Made by a program: the position numbers and the translations under genes | The notes under the pieces: model-generated | What the model was told of the DNA's origin: nothing | The model's input: the letters and a program-made list of their open reading frames with translations, nothing else | The model's database searches: none | Part shown: one piece after another, positions 23,697-31,852 of the stretch | Numbering within the stretch: the first letter of the stretch is position 1 | Layout of the letters: every line of letters starts with the position of its first letter | NCBI RefSeq assembly: GCF_001424145.1 | Contig: NZ_LMQM01000017.1 | Coordinates: forward strand, 86,311-127,545 | Direction: 5' to 3' | Source: Chryseobacterium sp. Leaf404 | GTDB taxonomy: Bacteria > Bacteroidota > Bacteroidia > Flavobacteriales > Weeksellaceae | DNA: 41,235 nucleotides

Positions 23697-26204
23697 TTAA
23701 TTGTCTTTGGTCGATTTGATTCTTTTTAGAGAGATCCTCTTAATGGCATGTTCCACATTGCCGTCAAGTTCAGAGGCCAGATTCATCACTTCCATTTTCT
23801 CTGTTTCTTCAGTAGTATAAGCCAGATATTCTTCAGTGGAAACTTCTGTGGCATAGACCGCAGAGTGCGTTCCGCCCAATCCGATCCAGACTTCTTTGTA
23901 GAGTCTTTTTGGATCGTTGTTCATATTAATGGAAAGTACCTGCGATTTTTCTTTGTCCGTGAGCCCAAGCATCGCCTGGATGTCATCGAATTTGTTCATA
24001 TACTTTCGCTGATCCAAAAGGATCTTGCAGTCTGAATTATTGATGATACTCTCCTTGACAATCGGAGACTGGATGATGTCATCCACTTCCTGGGTCACCA
24101 CAATGGCCTCTCCGAAGAATTTCCTTACCGTTTTGAACAGATACTTAATGTATTCTGCCATACCCTCTTTGGCAATCGCTTTCCAGGCTTCTTCGATGAG
24201 GATCAGTTTTCTGATTCCCTTAAGTCTTCGCATTTTGTTAATGAAGACCTCCATAATGATGATGGTGACAATAGGAAACAGGATCTTGTGGTCTTTGATC
24301 GCATCGATTTCAAACACGATGAAACGTTTCGATAACAGGTCAAGCTGCTTTTCTGAATTCAGCAGGTAATCATATTCTCCCCCTTTGTAATAAGGTTCCA
24401 GCACATTGAGAAAATTGGCGATATCAAAGTCCTTTTCCCTGACTTTTTTCAGTTCCAGAACTTTCTGGTAGTCATCTTTGACATAATCGTAGAATCCGTT
24501 GAATGAGGGACACGCATTTTGACGTTTAATCTGTTCAATATACCCACTTACTGCATTGGATAATGCCACTTCTTCCGAACGGGTCGGTGGTTCATCATCC
24601 CTTTTCCATAGTGTGAGGATCAAGGTTTTGATGCTTTCTCTTTTTTCAATATCAAAGACGCCGTCATCGGTGTAAAATGGATTGAAAGCGATCGGATTGT
24701 CTTCGGTATACGTAAAATACACGCCGTCCTCTCCTTTCGTCTTGCCCTTGATAAGCTCGCACAATCCCTGATAGGAGTTTCCGGTATCGACCAGCAACAC
24801 GTGAGCACCCTGCTCGTAATACTGCCTCACCATATGATTGGTAAAGAATGATTTACCGCTTCCTGATGGTCCCAAAATAAATTTGTTCCGATTGGTGATG
24901 ATCCCCTGTTTCATCGGGAGATCTGAGATATCCAGATGTATGGGTTTTCCGGTCAGACGGTCGGCCATCTTGATCCCGAAAGGTGATGGAGAGTCCTGAT
25001 AATTGGTCTCCTCTGTGAAGAAACACAAGGCTGGTTCAATGAACGTGTAAAAGCTTTCTTCACTCGGAAAGTCACCTGCATTGCCCGGGATCCCTGCCCA
25101 ATACAAGGTTGCCGTGTCAGTAGTATTGTGGCGGGGTTTGCATTCCATCAAGGCTAAAGCACTGCCGGTATCATTCTTCAGCTGTTTCAATTCTGAAGGA
25201 TTATGTGACCATGACATTACATTGAAATGGGCACGAATGGATTGCAGACCATATGAATGAGCTTCATTGAGGTATTTCTCTATCCATTCTTTGTTGATCT
25301 GATTGGCTCTGCTGTATCTTGCCAGCGAGTGCATATTTCTCGCAGACTTTTCGAATTTGCCCAGGTTCTCATCGCTGTTGTCAATGAATAGGTATTGATT
25401 GTAAATGTGATTGCAGCTTAACAGAAGTCCTACGGGAGAAGCAAATGACAAAAGGCAGTCACTTCGGTCGGTGCTCAGTTTTTCGTATCGGCTGTGTGAT
25501 GAGACCGTTCCGGGCAAATCATCGGTATCAGATAAGGTGTGCATACTGATCCGATTATTGCCGATCCTCATTTCTTCTGAACCGAGTTTGATGTCTTGCA
25601 ATGATGGATTGGTTTCTCTCGACAAGGTCAGGTACTGTTCCAATATTCCTGAATGTTCGGCGGTTCCTGAGATCTCATCTTCGGTCATTCTTTCCAGATG
25701 GATATAACCGCTGTCATTCATAATCCTTTCAAATTGATCGACGGATTCCATAAAGCGACTGATTACTTCTTTATCCTTAATCTCCTTTGGGATCAGCTTG
25801 CCTTTGCACAGCGAAGAAAAATTGCTCTGCATCCGCATTCGTTCTTTACTGGTTTTCGTAATGAACAGATAACAGTAATGGTTTAAAAAAGGTCTTTCGT
25901 TAAAATGCCTTTCAAAGGATTTTGACAGAAAACTCTGGTCTTCTCTTGAAAGATCAGGATTGTAGTTCTCCTTGATAAACCAATCTTGTTTGTGCACAAC
26001 CGTAAAATCTGGCAGGGTCTTGATTGCTTTAAACCAAGCCGAATGCATCGCTTCATATTCCGCAGATGCTACCGTAAACAGTTCTGGAAGTCTGACCTTA
26101 AAGCAAACCGTTACATCCGCATCTTTTGAAATAATACAATCGTTTTCTATCGCAAGCAGTGGAAATTTACTCTCCAGCGTTGCGGCTTTGGAGGTATTTC
26201 TCAT
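23697..26204 (-). CDS. traG: Conjugation ATPase TraG (VirB4-like)
   Basis: About 835 residues. The preferred start (M-R-N-T-S-K-A-A-T-L-E-S-K-F-P-L) at 26204 overlaps the traF stop as ATGA; an ATG nine bases earlier is also possible. The N-terminal half carries the family pattern D-C-I-I-S-K-D-A-D-V-T-V-C-F. Walker A (G-P-S-G-S-G-K-S) lies near residue 446 and Walker B (L-I-L-I-E-E-A-W) near residue 668, with I-V-V-T-Q-E-V-D-D-I following. VirB4-like ATPases power pilus assembly and DNA transfer at the inner membrane. All key motifs look intact. Confidence 0.92.
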   Translation of the reverse strand: MRNTSKAATLESKFPLLAIENDCIISKDADVTVCFKVRLPELFTVASAEYEAMHSAWFKAIKTLPDFTVVHKQDWFIKENYNPDLSREDQSFLSKSFERHFNERPFLNHYCYLFITKTSKERMRMQSNFSSLCKGKLIPKEIKDKEVISRFMESVDQFERIMNDSGYIHLERMTEDEISGTAEHSGILEQYLTLSRETNPSLQDIKLGSEEMRIGNNRISMHTLSDTDDLPGTVSSHSRYEKLSTDRSDCLLSFASPVGLLLSCNHIYNQYLFIDNSDENLGKFEKSARNMHSLARYSRANQINKEWIEKYLNEAHSYGLQSIRAHFNVMSWSHNPSELKQLKNDTGSALALMECKPRHNTTDTATLYWAGIPGNAGDFPSEESFYTFIEPALCFFTEETNYQDSPSPFGIKMADRLTGKPIHLDISDLPMKQGIITNRNKFILGPSGSGKSFFTNHMVRQYYEQGAHVLLVDTGNSYQGLCELIKGKTKGEDGVYFTYTEDNPIAFNPFYTDDGVFDIEKRESIKTLILTLWKRDDEPPTRSEEVALSNAVSGYIEQIKRQNACPSFNGFYDYVKDDYQKVLELKKVREKDFDIANFLNVLEPYYKGGEYDYLLNSEKQLDLLSKRFIVFEIDAIKDHKILFPIVTIIIMEVFINKMRRLKGIRKLILIEEAWKAIAKEGMAEYIKYLFKTVRKFFGEAIVVTQEVDDIIQSPIVKESIINNSDCKILLDQRKYMNKFDDIQAMLGLTDKEKSQVLSINMNNDPKRLYKEVWIGLGGTHSAVYATEVSTEEYLAYTTEETEKMEVMNLASELDGNVEHAIKRISLKRIKSTKDN

Positions 26205-26542
26205 ACTGAACATTTTTGACCATTACTTTTCAAATAGCGATATATGCACTTGCGGCTGATGATGTATTTGGGATGCTTCTTCTGAGCTCCTAATTTCATC
26301 AGACCGTGTTCACCGTACTTTCCGTTCAGTGAGAAGGTCTGCCAGATCAAAAGTGCACTGCTGGCTCCGCCAATCGTGAGGCAGAGATAGGTATTGACGC
26401 CAGCCATGTACATGACCATCACGAACACGAGTATCCCCAATAATCCCCCTGCAAAAATGAAGAGGTATTGTGCTTTTAGTCCTTTGAACTCTACGGTTCT
26501 TCCGATGCCTTTGTTGATATGATAAGTATTCATCATCATCAT
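26201..26542 (-). CDS. traF: Conjugative transfer protein TraF (DUF4133, VirB3-like)
   Basis: A 113-residue protein starting with four consecutive methionine codons, so the true start may be any of 26542-26533; M-N-T-Y-H-I-N-K-G-I-G-R is the family's usual opening. Two membrane segments follow (near residues 28-45 and 50-70), then L-N-G-K-Y-G-E-H-G-L-M-K-L-G-A. VirB3-like proteins work with the VirB4-like ATPase encoded next, to which it is translationally coupled. Confidence 0.9.
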   Translation of the reverse strand: MMMMNTYHINKGIGRTVEFKGLKAQYLFIFAGGLLGILVFVMVMYMAGVNTYLCLTIGGASSALLIWQTFSLNGKYGEHGLMKLGAQKKHPKYIISRKCIYRYLKSNGQKCSV

Positions 26543-26543
26543 T

Positions 26544-26849
26544 TTAAAGGAAGAATGAACGAAGGATCGTAGCCGCTACGATCAGAAAAATACACGCACC
26601 AAACCAGCTGGCAGCGGTCTTGCTGGTGTCGGGATCACCACTGCTGAACTTGTTGTAAACCTTGACACCTCCGATGAGTCCGACGACTGCCCCGATGGCA
26701 TAGATCAATTGGGTTGCAGGTTCAAAATAGGAGGTCACCATCTGTGTGGCCTCGTTGATCCCTGCAGTACCATTGCCCTGGGCGAAAGCACAGGGGGCAA
26801 AAACTATTGCTAATATTGCAAACAGCAGTTTTTTTCTTTTTTTTTCCAT
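26544..26849 (-). CDS. traE: Conjugative transfer protein TraE (DUF4134, VirB2 pilin-like)
   Basis: A 101-residue protein with a signal peptide (cleavage likely after P-C-A-F-A near residue 23), then G-I-N-E-A-T-Q-M-V-T-S-Y-F and two membrane segments separated by K-V-Y-N-K-F-S-S-G-D-P-D-T. This is the TraE/DUF4134 pattern, with pilin-like topology. It is the first gene of the traE-Q operon. No perfect TANNTTTG element was found in the 215 bases upstream, which are shared with the divergent tetR gene. Confidence 0.9.
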   Translation of the reverse strand: MEKKRKKLLFAILAIVFAPCAFAQGNGTAGINEATQMVTSYFEPATQLIYAIGAVVGLIGGVKVYNKFSSGDPDTSKTAASWFGACIFLIVAATILRSFFL

Positions 26850-27027
26850 TTTACAAAAATTTAAATGTTACTCAGACCTGCTCTTTGCAGGACTCAGAAG
26901 CAAATTTGTTGTGGAAAAATGGGGTGTTTTTTAACTGTCTTTTAAAAAGTTGATTTGGCTTTAAAAGATCTTAGGAATTTAAGAAGTAGAAAACAAAATG
27001 TCTAAAATAAATAAAATTCAAAAATTA

Positions 27028-27043
27028 TAAACCGAACAGTTTA
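27028..27043. promoter_or_regulatory. TetR operator, copy 1 (tetR promoter)
   Basis: TAAACCGAACAGTTTA is a near-perfect palindrome (one mismatched pair per arm) just upstream of the tetR -7 element. It differs from a second copy before the MFS gene only in its two central bases. This suggests autoregulation of the repressor. Confidence 0.75.
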
Positions 27044-27049
27044 AAATTA

Positions 27050-27057
27050 TATATTTG
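27050..27057 (+). promoter_or_regulatory. -7 element of the tetR promoter
   Basis: TATATTTG is an exact match to TANNTTTG, seven bases before the tetR ATG. The operator at 27028-27043 sits in the spacer between the -33 and -7 regions, so bound repressor would block the polymerase. The short distance to ATG suggests a leaderless or very short-leader mRNA. Confidence 0.55.
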
Positions 27058-27064
27058 CAAAGTA

Positions 27065-27646
27065 ATGGCAAGAAAAAAAGAATTTGAATACGAGGTAAAG
27101 CTGGATGTGGCAATGAATCTCTTTTGGGAACAAGGCTACCACGTGACCTCATTGAGTGATCTTGAAATCAATATGCAGATCAATCGCAGCAGTATTTATC
27201 CTACCTATGGTGACAAAAAAGAACTTTTATTAAAATGCCTTGACAAATATCAAAGATCCAAGCTGACAGAATACCAAGCTTTTCTTGATAACAGCGGTAA
27301 TAATGCGTTGGAAGACCTAGTCAAAATATTGAACCTGTCAGTACAACAGAGCATGAACGATAATAAAGTGTGTCTGGCTGTTAAAATGATCTTTGAAATT
27401 GCCTTGGTTGATAAGGAAATCAATAAAATGCTGGTTGAAAACGAGAAGAAAATTGAAGTCGTTTATCTGACATTACTGCTCCGGGGAGTACAGCAAAAAC
27501 TGGTCAAAGATGAATTGGATATAAAAACTACGGCATCATTTTTTGCAAGCTCATCGACCACCTTACTCAAAAATTTTGTACTTTATAATAATAAAGCACA
27601 AGTTAATGCAATGATCGGCCTCTTGATTCAATTGATCAGTCGATAG
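27065..27646 (+). CDS. TetR/AcrR-family transcriptional repressor
   Basis: A 193-residue regulator. Residues 8-50 form the TetR DNA-binding domain ([18 protein letters not shown] ... [17 protein letters not shown]); the rest is a helical ligand-binding and dimer domain. It lies 102 bases upstream of the MFS transporter on the same strand. Near-identical palindromes precede both genes, so it probably represses itself and the exporter until an inducing compound binds. Confidence 0.9.
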   Translation: MARKKEFEYEVKLDVAMNLFWEQGYHVTSLSDLEINMQINRSSIYPTYGDKKELLLKCLDKYQRSKLTEYQAFLDNSGNNALEDLVKILNLSVQQSMNDNKVCLAVKMIFEIALVDKEINKMLVENEKKIEVVYLTLLLRGVQQKLVKDELDIKTTASFFASSSTTLLKNFVLYNNKAQVNAMIGLLIQLISR

Positions 27647-27730
27647 AGAAATTCACAACTATTTTTATTAATGGATTAACTAAGTTTAGCTAAGTCTAAA
27701 TAATTAAACATATATTTTTTTACCCTATTT

Positions 27731-27746
27731 TAAACCGTTCAGTTTA
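27731..27746. promoter_or_regulatory. TetR operator, copy 2 (before the MFS gene)
   Basis: TAAACCGTTCAGTTTA, two bases before the MFS ATG, matches the tetR operator except for its central dinucleotide. It would cover the start of the transcript and the ribosome-binding region, downstream of a -7-like TATATTTT near 27711-27718. Confidence 0.75.
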
Positions 27747-27748
27747 TT

Positions 27749-28918
27749 ATGATAACAAACTTAAATAAAAGAATAGCATACATTGGATGCTTAGGTGTTG
27801 TTGGAATTATCAGCACAGAATTTGGTGTGATCGGCATCTTACCACAGATCGCAGAATATTACAGCATCAATATTGCCACAGCCGGATACCTCCTCAGTGC
27901 CTTCGCTTTATTGATAGCTATTACAGGACCATTTACGGTATTGTTTGCTTCTAGATTTGATAAGAAAAAAATCATGCTTTGGGCGATGGGATTATTCTTG
28001 ATCTCAAATTTCTTTTCCATTTTCAGTCCATCGTTCTGGATCTTGATGATACTTAGAATACTGCCTACGCTCCTACATCCGGCATTCTTCTCGATGGCTA
28101 TAGCCGCAGCTGTAAAGGGAACCTCACAAAAAGATCAGATGCATCTGACGGCTATCATTATAGGAGGTATTGCTCTTGCACAGGTAACGCTGATACCTTT
28201 AGGAACTTTTCTTGCCAGCATATATTCCTGGCAGGTAACCTATATGCTCCAAGGATTCATCATATTGCTGACAATATTGATCATTCTTAAGTTTCTTCCG
28301 TCTTTGCCCAACCAAAAACCTGCTTCTTTTAGAAGTCAGTTATCCATTTTAACTCGGCCTAGATTTATCTCAGGTACGCTTTTGAACCTATTCTTGATAA
28401 CGGGATGGTTCTGCTCCTATAGTTATTTTGCTGATTACCTCGGATCAGTGAAGCATATGAGTGAAAAAGAAATAAGCCTTTTGCTGTTACTGTTCGGAGC
28501 CATGGGCGTAGTTTCCAATTATGTGGCTGGTAAATTATTGGGAAAGAATATGTTTTGGACGACCCTATTTTTTATTGCTGGTGTTTTCTTGATACCTTTT
28601 GCATTTCATTATACAGGCACCTCATTTTTGGATGTTGCGATAGTTACCGGTATTTGGGGAATTATGTATGGTCCCTGCTTTCTGATAGGTGTTGGCTATA
28701 TGATCTCAGCTGCACCGGACGCCAAAGAATTCGCCAATAGCCTACAGACCTCATTTGGAAACTTAGGCGTTTCACTAGGAACATCCGTAGGTGGTTTTTT
28801 TATTTTCCAAAATGGTATATCAATAACACCATGGGTAGGAACTGTATTTGGTGCTCTGGCAATTTTGGTCATAGTCTGGCGTGCTTATCTTGATAAAAAC
28901 CATCTAAAAGATAAATAG
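27749..28918 (+). CDS. MFS transporter, DHA1-type drug/metabolite exporter
   Basis: A 389-residue membrane protein with about twelve hydrophobic segments. The first halves read G-C-L-G-V-V-G-I-I-S-T-E-F-G-V-I-G-I-L-P-Q-I-A and Y-L-L-S-A-F-A-L-L-I-A-I-T-G-P, with F-A-S-R-F-D-K-K-K at the loop 2-3 motif. This resembles AraJ/YdhP-type DHA1 exporters that use the proton gradient to expel small compounds. The substrate cannot be read from sequence. Gene and repressor form a cargo unit in the opposite direction to the tra genes; it converges on traD with 28 bases between stops. Confidence 0.88.
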   Translation: MITNLNKRIAYIGCLGVVGIISTEFGVIGILPQIAEYYSINIATAGYLLSAFALLIAITGPFTVLFASRFDKKKIMLWAMGLFLISNFFSIFSPSFWILMILRILPTLLHPAFFSMAIAAAVKGTSQKDQMHLTAIIIGGIALAQVTLIPLGTFLASIYSWQVTYMLQGFIILLTILIILKFLPSLPNQKPASFRSQLSILTRPRFISGTLLNLFLITGWFCSYSYFADYLGSVKHMSEKEISLLLLLFGAMGVVSNYVAGKLLGKNMFWTTLFFIAGVFLIPFAFHYTGTSFLDVAIVTGIWGIMYGPCFLIGVGYMISAAPDAKEFANSLQTSFGNLGVSLGTSVGGFFIFQNGISITPWVGTVFGALAILVIVWRAYLDKNHLKDK

Positions 28919-28930
28919 GTTCTTAATTAT

Positions 28931-28961
28931 AAAAAGGGGAATTTGTCTAAACAAACTCCCC
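28931..28961 (-). terminator. Terminator overlapping the end of traD
   Basis: On the minus strand an 11-base stem with one mismatch (GGGGAGTTTGT / ACAAATTCCCC, four-base loop) is followed by TTTTT. It includes the last traD codons and stop, so the traA-DUF3408-traD transcript should end here and not run into the MFS cargo. Confidence 0.75.
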
Positions 28962-29570
28962 AATATCGAAACCTTCTGCATCATCGTTACGCTTAGAAGA
29001 AATGTCCTCATCTTCATTCGAAATACTTTGGCTCAGCAAAACTGCAATTCGCTTTGAAGCGCCATCCAACGAATTTTCTAAAAGATCAAAAAGCTCGGTT
29101 CCCTGAATTTTTTGAATGATGTTAACCGCTTGCTGTTCAAAGTCAGGCTCCAGCACATCCTGCTGAAGCAGCTGACCCGCAGTACTCAATTCCTGAAAGG
29201 TAACCCCTGTAGCAAACCCGCTTTCAATTTTAGAATCATCCTGGTACTGCCAGTCTTCTTCCTCGTCTTCCCAATCATTATTTTTGACCAGTATCTCGTC
29301 AAGTTCTTTCTTTGAAGCCGTGTTTTCAGATACTTCCTCTTTGGTTTCTGAATCAAAATTATTTGCTTTTGGTACGATAGATTCACCTTGGCCTTGTTCG
29401 GCGTTAAATGGCTGTAACTTTCTTTCTTCTATCCTTGTTTTCCCCATAATAGAGGGCAAAGCTTGGTGAGGTTCAGTACTTTTTTCCTTAGGATGGTGAT
29501 CTGTAGATTTCCTCTCCCACATTAGTAGGATGATAATTAGTAATAATGCTATGATGATTAATTGTTCCAT
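28947..29570 (-). CDS. traD: Conjugative transfer protein TraD
   Basis: A 207-residue protein with an N-terminal membrane segment (L-I-I-I-A-L-L-L-I-I-I-L-L-M-W), a long acidic and probably disordered middle (N-D-W-E-D-E-E-E-D-W-Q-Y), and a conserved C-terminal part, G-F-A-T-G-V-T-F-Q-E-L-S-T-A-G-Q-L-L-Q then V-N-I-I-Q-K-I-Q-G-T-E-L-F. This fits the TraD proteins of Bacteroidetes ICEs. Its exact role is unknown. It follows the DUF3408 gene by 11 bases. Confidence 0.75.
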   Translation of the reverse strand: MEQLIIIALLLIIILLMWERKSTDHHPKEKSTEPHQALPSIMGKTRIEERKLQPFNAEQGQGESIVPKANNFDSETKEEVSENTASKKELDEILVKNNDWEDEEEDWQYQDDSKIESGFATGVTFQELSTAGQLLQQDVLEPDFEQQAVNIIQKIQGTELFDLLENSLDGASKRIAVLLSQSISNEDEDISSKRNDDAEGFDIGEFV

Positions 29571-29581
29571 AAGATGATTAA

Positions 29582-29977
29582 TTAAAAAATTGGACGGTAT
29601 TTATTGTTGAAATCATCAGTGATCTGTTTTTCAAACGTTTCGAAATGGTAAGCCAAAATATTGTCGAGATAAGCATACAAGGGAATCTGATCATCAGCAA
29701 CAATCTGGATGATTCGGGAAAGCCGTTCATGATATTCGGGGCGTATGTAAATGCTTTTGTCACCTCGCTTGGTCATCGTGTGATGCGTGAGAAACTGGTC
29801 GGCATAGGTAATTTCAATATTTTTTTTGCTTTTTATTTTTTGCTTCATCGCCGTTTTTTCCTTTTCAGAATCAAGTTCATGATTCTGCGTTTCCTTCTTT
29901 GTGCTGCCAGCCATGATAGACATCAAATATTGTTCATCGATATTTTTGTCTTCGTTATTCTTTTTATCATTGTCCAT
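29582..29977 (-). CDS. DUF3408 conjugative-element protein (TraB-like)
   Basis: A 131-residue protein. The first 60 residues are charged and probably disordered; the C-terminal half (S-I-Y-I-R-P-E-Y-H-E-R-L-S-R-I-I-Q-I ... Y-L-D-N-I-L-A-Y-H-F-E-T-F) is the DUF3408 fold, which resembles ribbon-helix-helix DNA-binding proteins. It sits four bases after the ParA-like traA, as in other CTnDOT-type elements, and may act with it as a ParB/ParG-like partner. That last point is inference. Confidence 0.82.
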   Translation of the reverse strand: MDNDKKNNEDKNIDEQYLMSIMAGSTKKETQNHELDSEKEKTAMKQKIKSKKNIEITYADQFLTHHTMTKRGDKSIYIRPEYHERLSRIIQIVADDQIPLYAYLDNILAYHFETFEKQITDDFNNKYRPIF

Positions 29978-29981
29978 CTTT

Positions 29982-30749
29982 TCACAATTTTAAAATTCTT
30001 AAAAATTCCTCCATAAACTGGTCGAGCCGACATAACATCATCAACTTAGGGTCTGCTGGCAGCAATGTCGAACGGAAAACGGTTTTGGCGACCGTCTCCC
30101 CTTCTTTACGAAATCTCTTACTGTCTGTGATCGATGTTTCCATCAATTGAAGTCCAAGATCTTTGATCACCTTATTGTAATTTTCATACAGCGGTGTTTT
30201 CTCCCTACCATCGACCTGATTCCAGAACAGCTGTACGCTTTTGATCTCGGTATGCTTTTTCTTCATCAAGACCTTGGTTAGGACATCCGTAAAACTTAAG
30301 GTACTTTCCAGGACAACCCGGTCTGCGGTTATCGGAGAAAAGATATAATGGACATTAGCGAGGGTACTCAAGATCCCTGCTGTATTGACCGTGCCCGGCA
30401 GATCGAGAAAAACAACGTCAGCCGTCACGGCTGAAGTTTTAATATATTCTTCAAGTTCTTCCAACACCGTGTCGGTCTTGCTTTGGAAAACGGGATAGGC
30501 TTTTTTATTAATGGTAGTAAACTGTTTGTGAGCCATTTTTTTTAACACCTCATTTTGCATCACTGTTTTAAGATCCCGCTCTCTCATCTGTATCAAACTG
30601 TATTGCGGGAAGTCACAGTCGAACACTGCGACATTGTAACTCAAACGATAATGAAGAATACTGGCCAAAAGTGATGTGAAAGTACTTTTTCCTACGCCTC
30701 CTTTCTGCGTGGAGAAGGCAATGATTACTGGTTGTTTTTTTGTTTCCAT
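29982..30749 (-). CDS. traA: ParA-family ATPase TraA
   Basis: About 255 residues from the preferred start M-E-T-K-K-Q-P-V-I-I-A; an ATG 24 bases upstream is possible. The deviant Walker A (K-G-G-V-G-K-S-T) lies at residues 16-23, followed by D-C-D-F-P-Q near residues 48-53 and the Walker B-like V-V-F-L-D-L-P-G. ParA-type ATPases position DNA or membrane complexes; in CTnDOT-type elements the gene heads the tra region. It reads away from oriT and the mob genes. Confidence 0.88.
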   Translation of the reverse strand: METKKQPVIIAFSTQKGGVGKSTFTSLLASILHYRLSYNVAVFDCDFPQYSLIQMRERDLKTVMQNEVLKKMAHKQFTTINKKAYPVFQSKTDTVLEELEEYIKTSAVTADVVFLDLPGTVNTAGILSTLANVHYIFSPITADRVVLESTLSFTDVLTKVLMKKKHTEIKSVQLFWNQVDGREKTPLYENYNKVIKDLGLQLMETSITDSKRFRKEGETVAKTVFRSTLLPADPKLMMLCRLDQFMEEFLRILKL

Positions 30750-30859
30750 TTTCTTTGATTTATAGTTGAACATTATTTAATGGTAATTGTAGAAAGGCTG
30801 ATGGCGACAAGGATTGCAATACTTCCAGCTTTCCATAAATCTTGAAGCAATGAAAGCAT

Positions 30860-31070
30860 ATCTGACTTCAGGAATGAGGAGAATATTTCAATCAGTCAGT
30901 TGGTCTTTCTTGAAAGCATTCTGTACCTCCGTCAGCTTGTAATTCCTGACTGACCTTTATGCTGCGGGAATTCCGGATGTCCGGAAAGCTTGAATTCCTG
31001 AATGCTGGAATGTTTGCCTTCAAGATCTCTAACAATGTTGCTATCCAGCATTCCCGCTGACATTCTGGTG
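30860..31070. repeat. Cluster of inverted and direct repeats upstream of oriT
   Basis: This gene-free stretch holds several short symmetries: a 16-base palindrome TTCCGGATGTCCGGAA at 30971-30986; GAATGCTGG at 31000-31008 with its inverse CCAGCATTC at 31045-31053; ATTCCTGA repeated at about 30941 and 30994 with inverse TCAGGAAT near 30872; and GTCAG/CTGAC pairs around 30896-30955. It could be binding sites for relaxosome or TraA/DUF3408 proteins, or encode a structured RNA. No ORF of interest. Confidence 0.5.
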
Positions 31071-31292
31071 CAAATAAATAAAATCCGGTTTTACTTAACC
31101 TCTGTCTGGTTGCCTTTGGCTTGTAGTGGACTTGTTTGGCATTCTGAACATCAACGGATCTGCGAAGTATTGTGATTTACTTTGTCAACGGATGATTGAC
31201 AGGCTGCTATCACTTCATCTTTTGCTAAAGTGAAAGTTGTTAAATGTTGGATCGAATCTATTGTACTATGGGTTTAGCCTTTCACCCGAAAG

Positions 31293-31351
31293 GGGCAAGT
31301 TGTGTTTTGAGTGCCTCATAACTGTTTTTTGTGCCTCAAAACAACTTGCCC
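31293..31351. other. oriT: Probable origin of transfer (oriT) with long inverted repeat
   Basis: GGGCAAGTTGTGTTTTGAG (31293-31311) and CTCAAAACAACTTGCCC (31335-31351) form a 17-pair inverted repeat with a two-base bulge. A direct repeat GTGCCTCA occurs at 31311-31318 and 31331-31338, and a small hairpin CCTTTC-ACCC-GAAAGG precedes it at 31279-31294. It lies 63 bases before mobA, between the divergent traA and mob operons, where relaxase binding and nicking sites are expected. The nick position cannot be read. Confidence 0.7.
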
Positions 31352-31413
31352 TGCCGGGAGCTGGAAAACATTCTCCGAAGTCGAAGTTTTATGAATAAAA
31401 TAATTGAATTACT

Positions 31414-31851
31414 ATGACCAACCAAAACAATAAAAACAGAAATAAAGGTGGCAGAAAACCAAAGGTGAATCCAAGTACCCACCGCCATGTTTTTAGACTG
31501 ACAGATGAGGAAAATGATCGTTTGATGATGCTTTTTGAAGAGTCAGGACTTTCTAATAAAGCAAAATTCATAGTCCATGCACTGTTTTCGAAAGAAATTA
31601 AAACGGTGAAAATTGATAAGGGAGCGGTAGATTTTTACATGAGATTAACATCTTTTTATTCTCAGTTTCGTGCAGTAGGGGTTAATTATAACCAGGTGGT
31701 AAAGCTTTTACATACCCAATTTTCTGACCGGAAAGCCGCTGCATTTTTATATAAACTGGAAAAACAAACGGCTGAGTTAGCCGTTTTCTGTAAGAAGATC
31801 ATTGATATTACGGAAGAGTTTAACAGACATCATTTGAAAAAGGAAGAATGA
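31414..31851 (+). CDS. mobA: Relaxosome accessory protein MobA (ribbon-helix-helix, MobC-like)
   Basis: A 145-residue protein with a basic N-terminal tail (N-K-N-R-N-K-G-G-R-K-P-K), then R-H-V-F-R-L-T-D-E-E-N-D-R-L-M-M-L-F-E-E-S-G-L-S-N-K-A-K-F-I, a ribbon-helix-helix-type DNA-binding pattern. The C-terminal half (G-V-N-Y-N-Q-V-V-K-L-L) matches MobC-type relaxosome proteins. It probably binds oriT and helps the relaxase. It ends one base before the relaxase start. Confidence 0.85.
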   Translation: MTNQNNKNRNKGGRKPKVNPSTHRHVFRLTDEENDRLMMLFEESGLSNKAKFIVHALFSKEIKTVKIDKGAVDFYMRLTSFYSQFRAVGVNYNQVVKLLHTQFSDRKAAAFLYKLEKQTAELAVFCKKIIDITEEFNRHHLKKEE

Positions 31852-31852
31852 A

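Noticed and set aside
23748..26259. Plus-strand ORFs within traG
   Set aside because: Antisense to a complete VirB4-like ATPase; no start context or domain.
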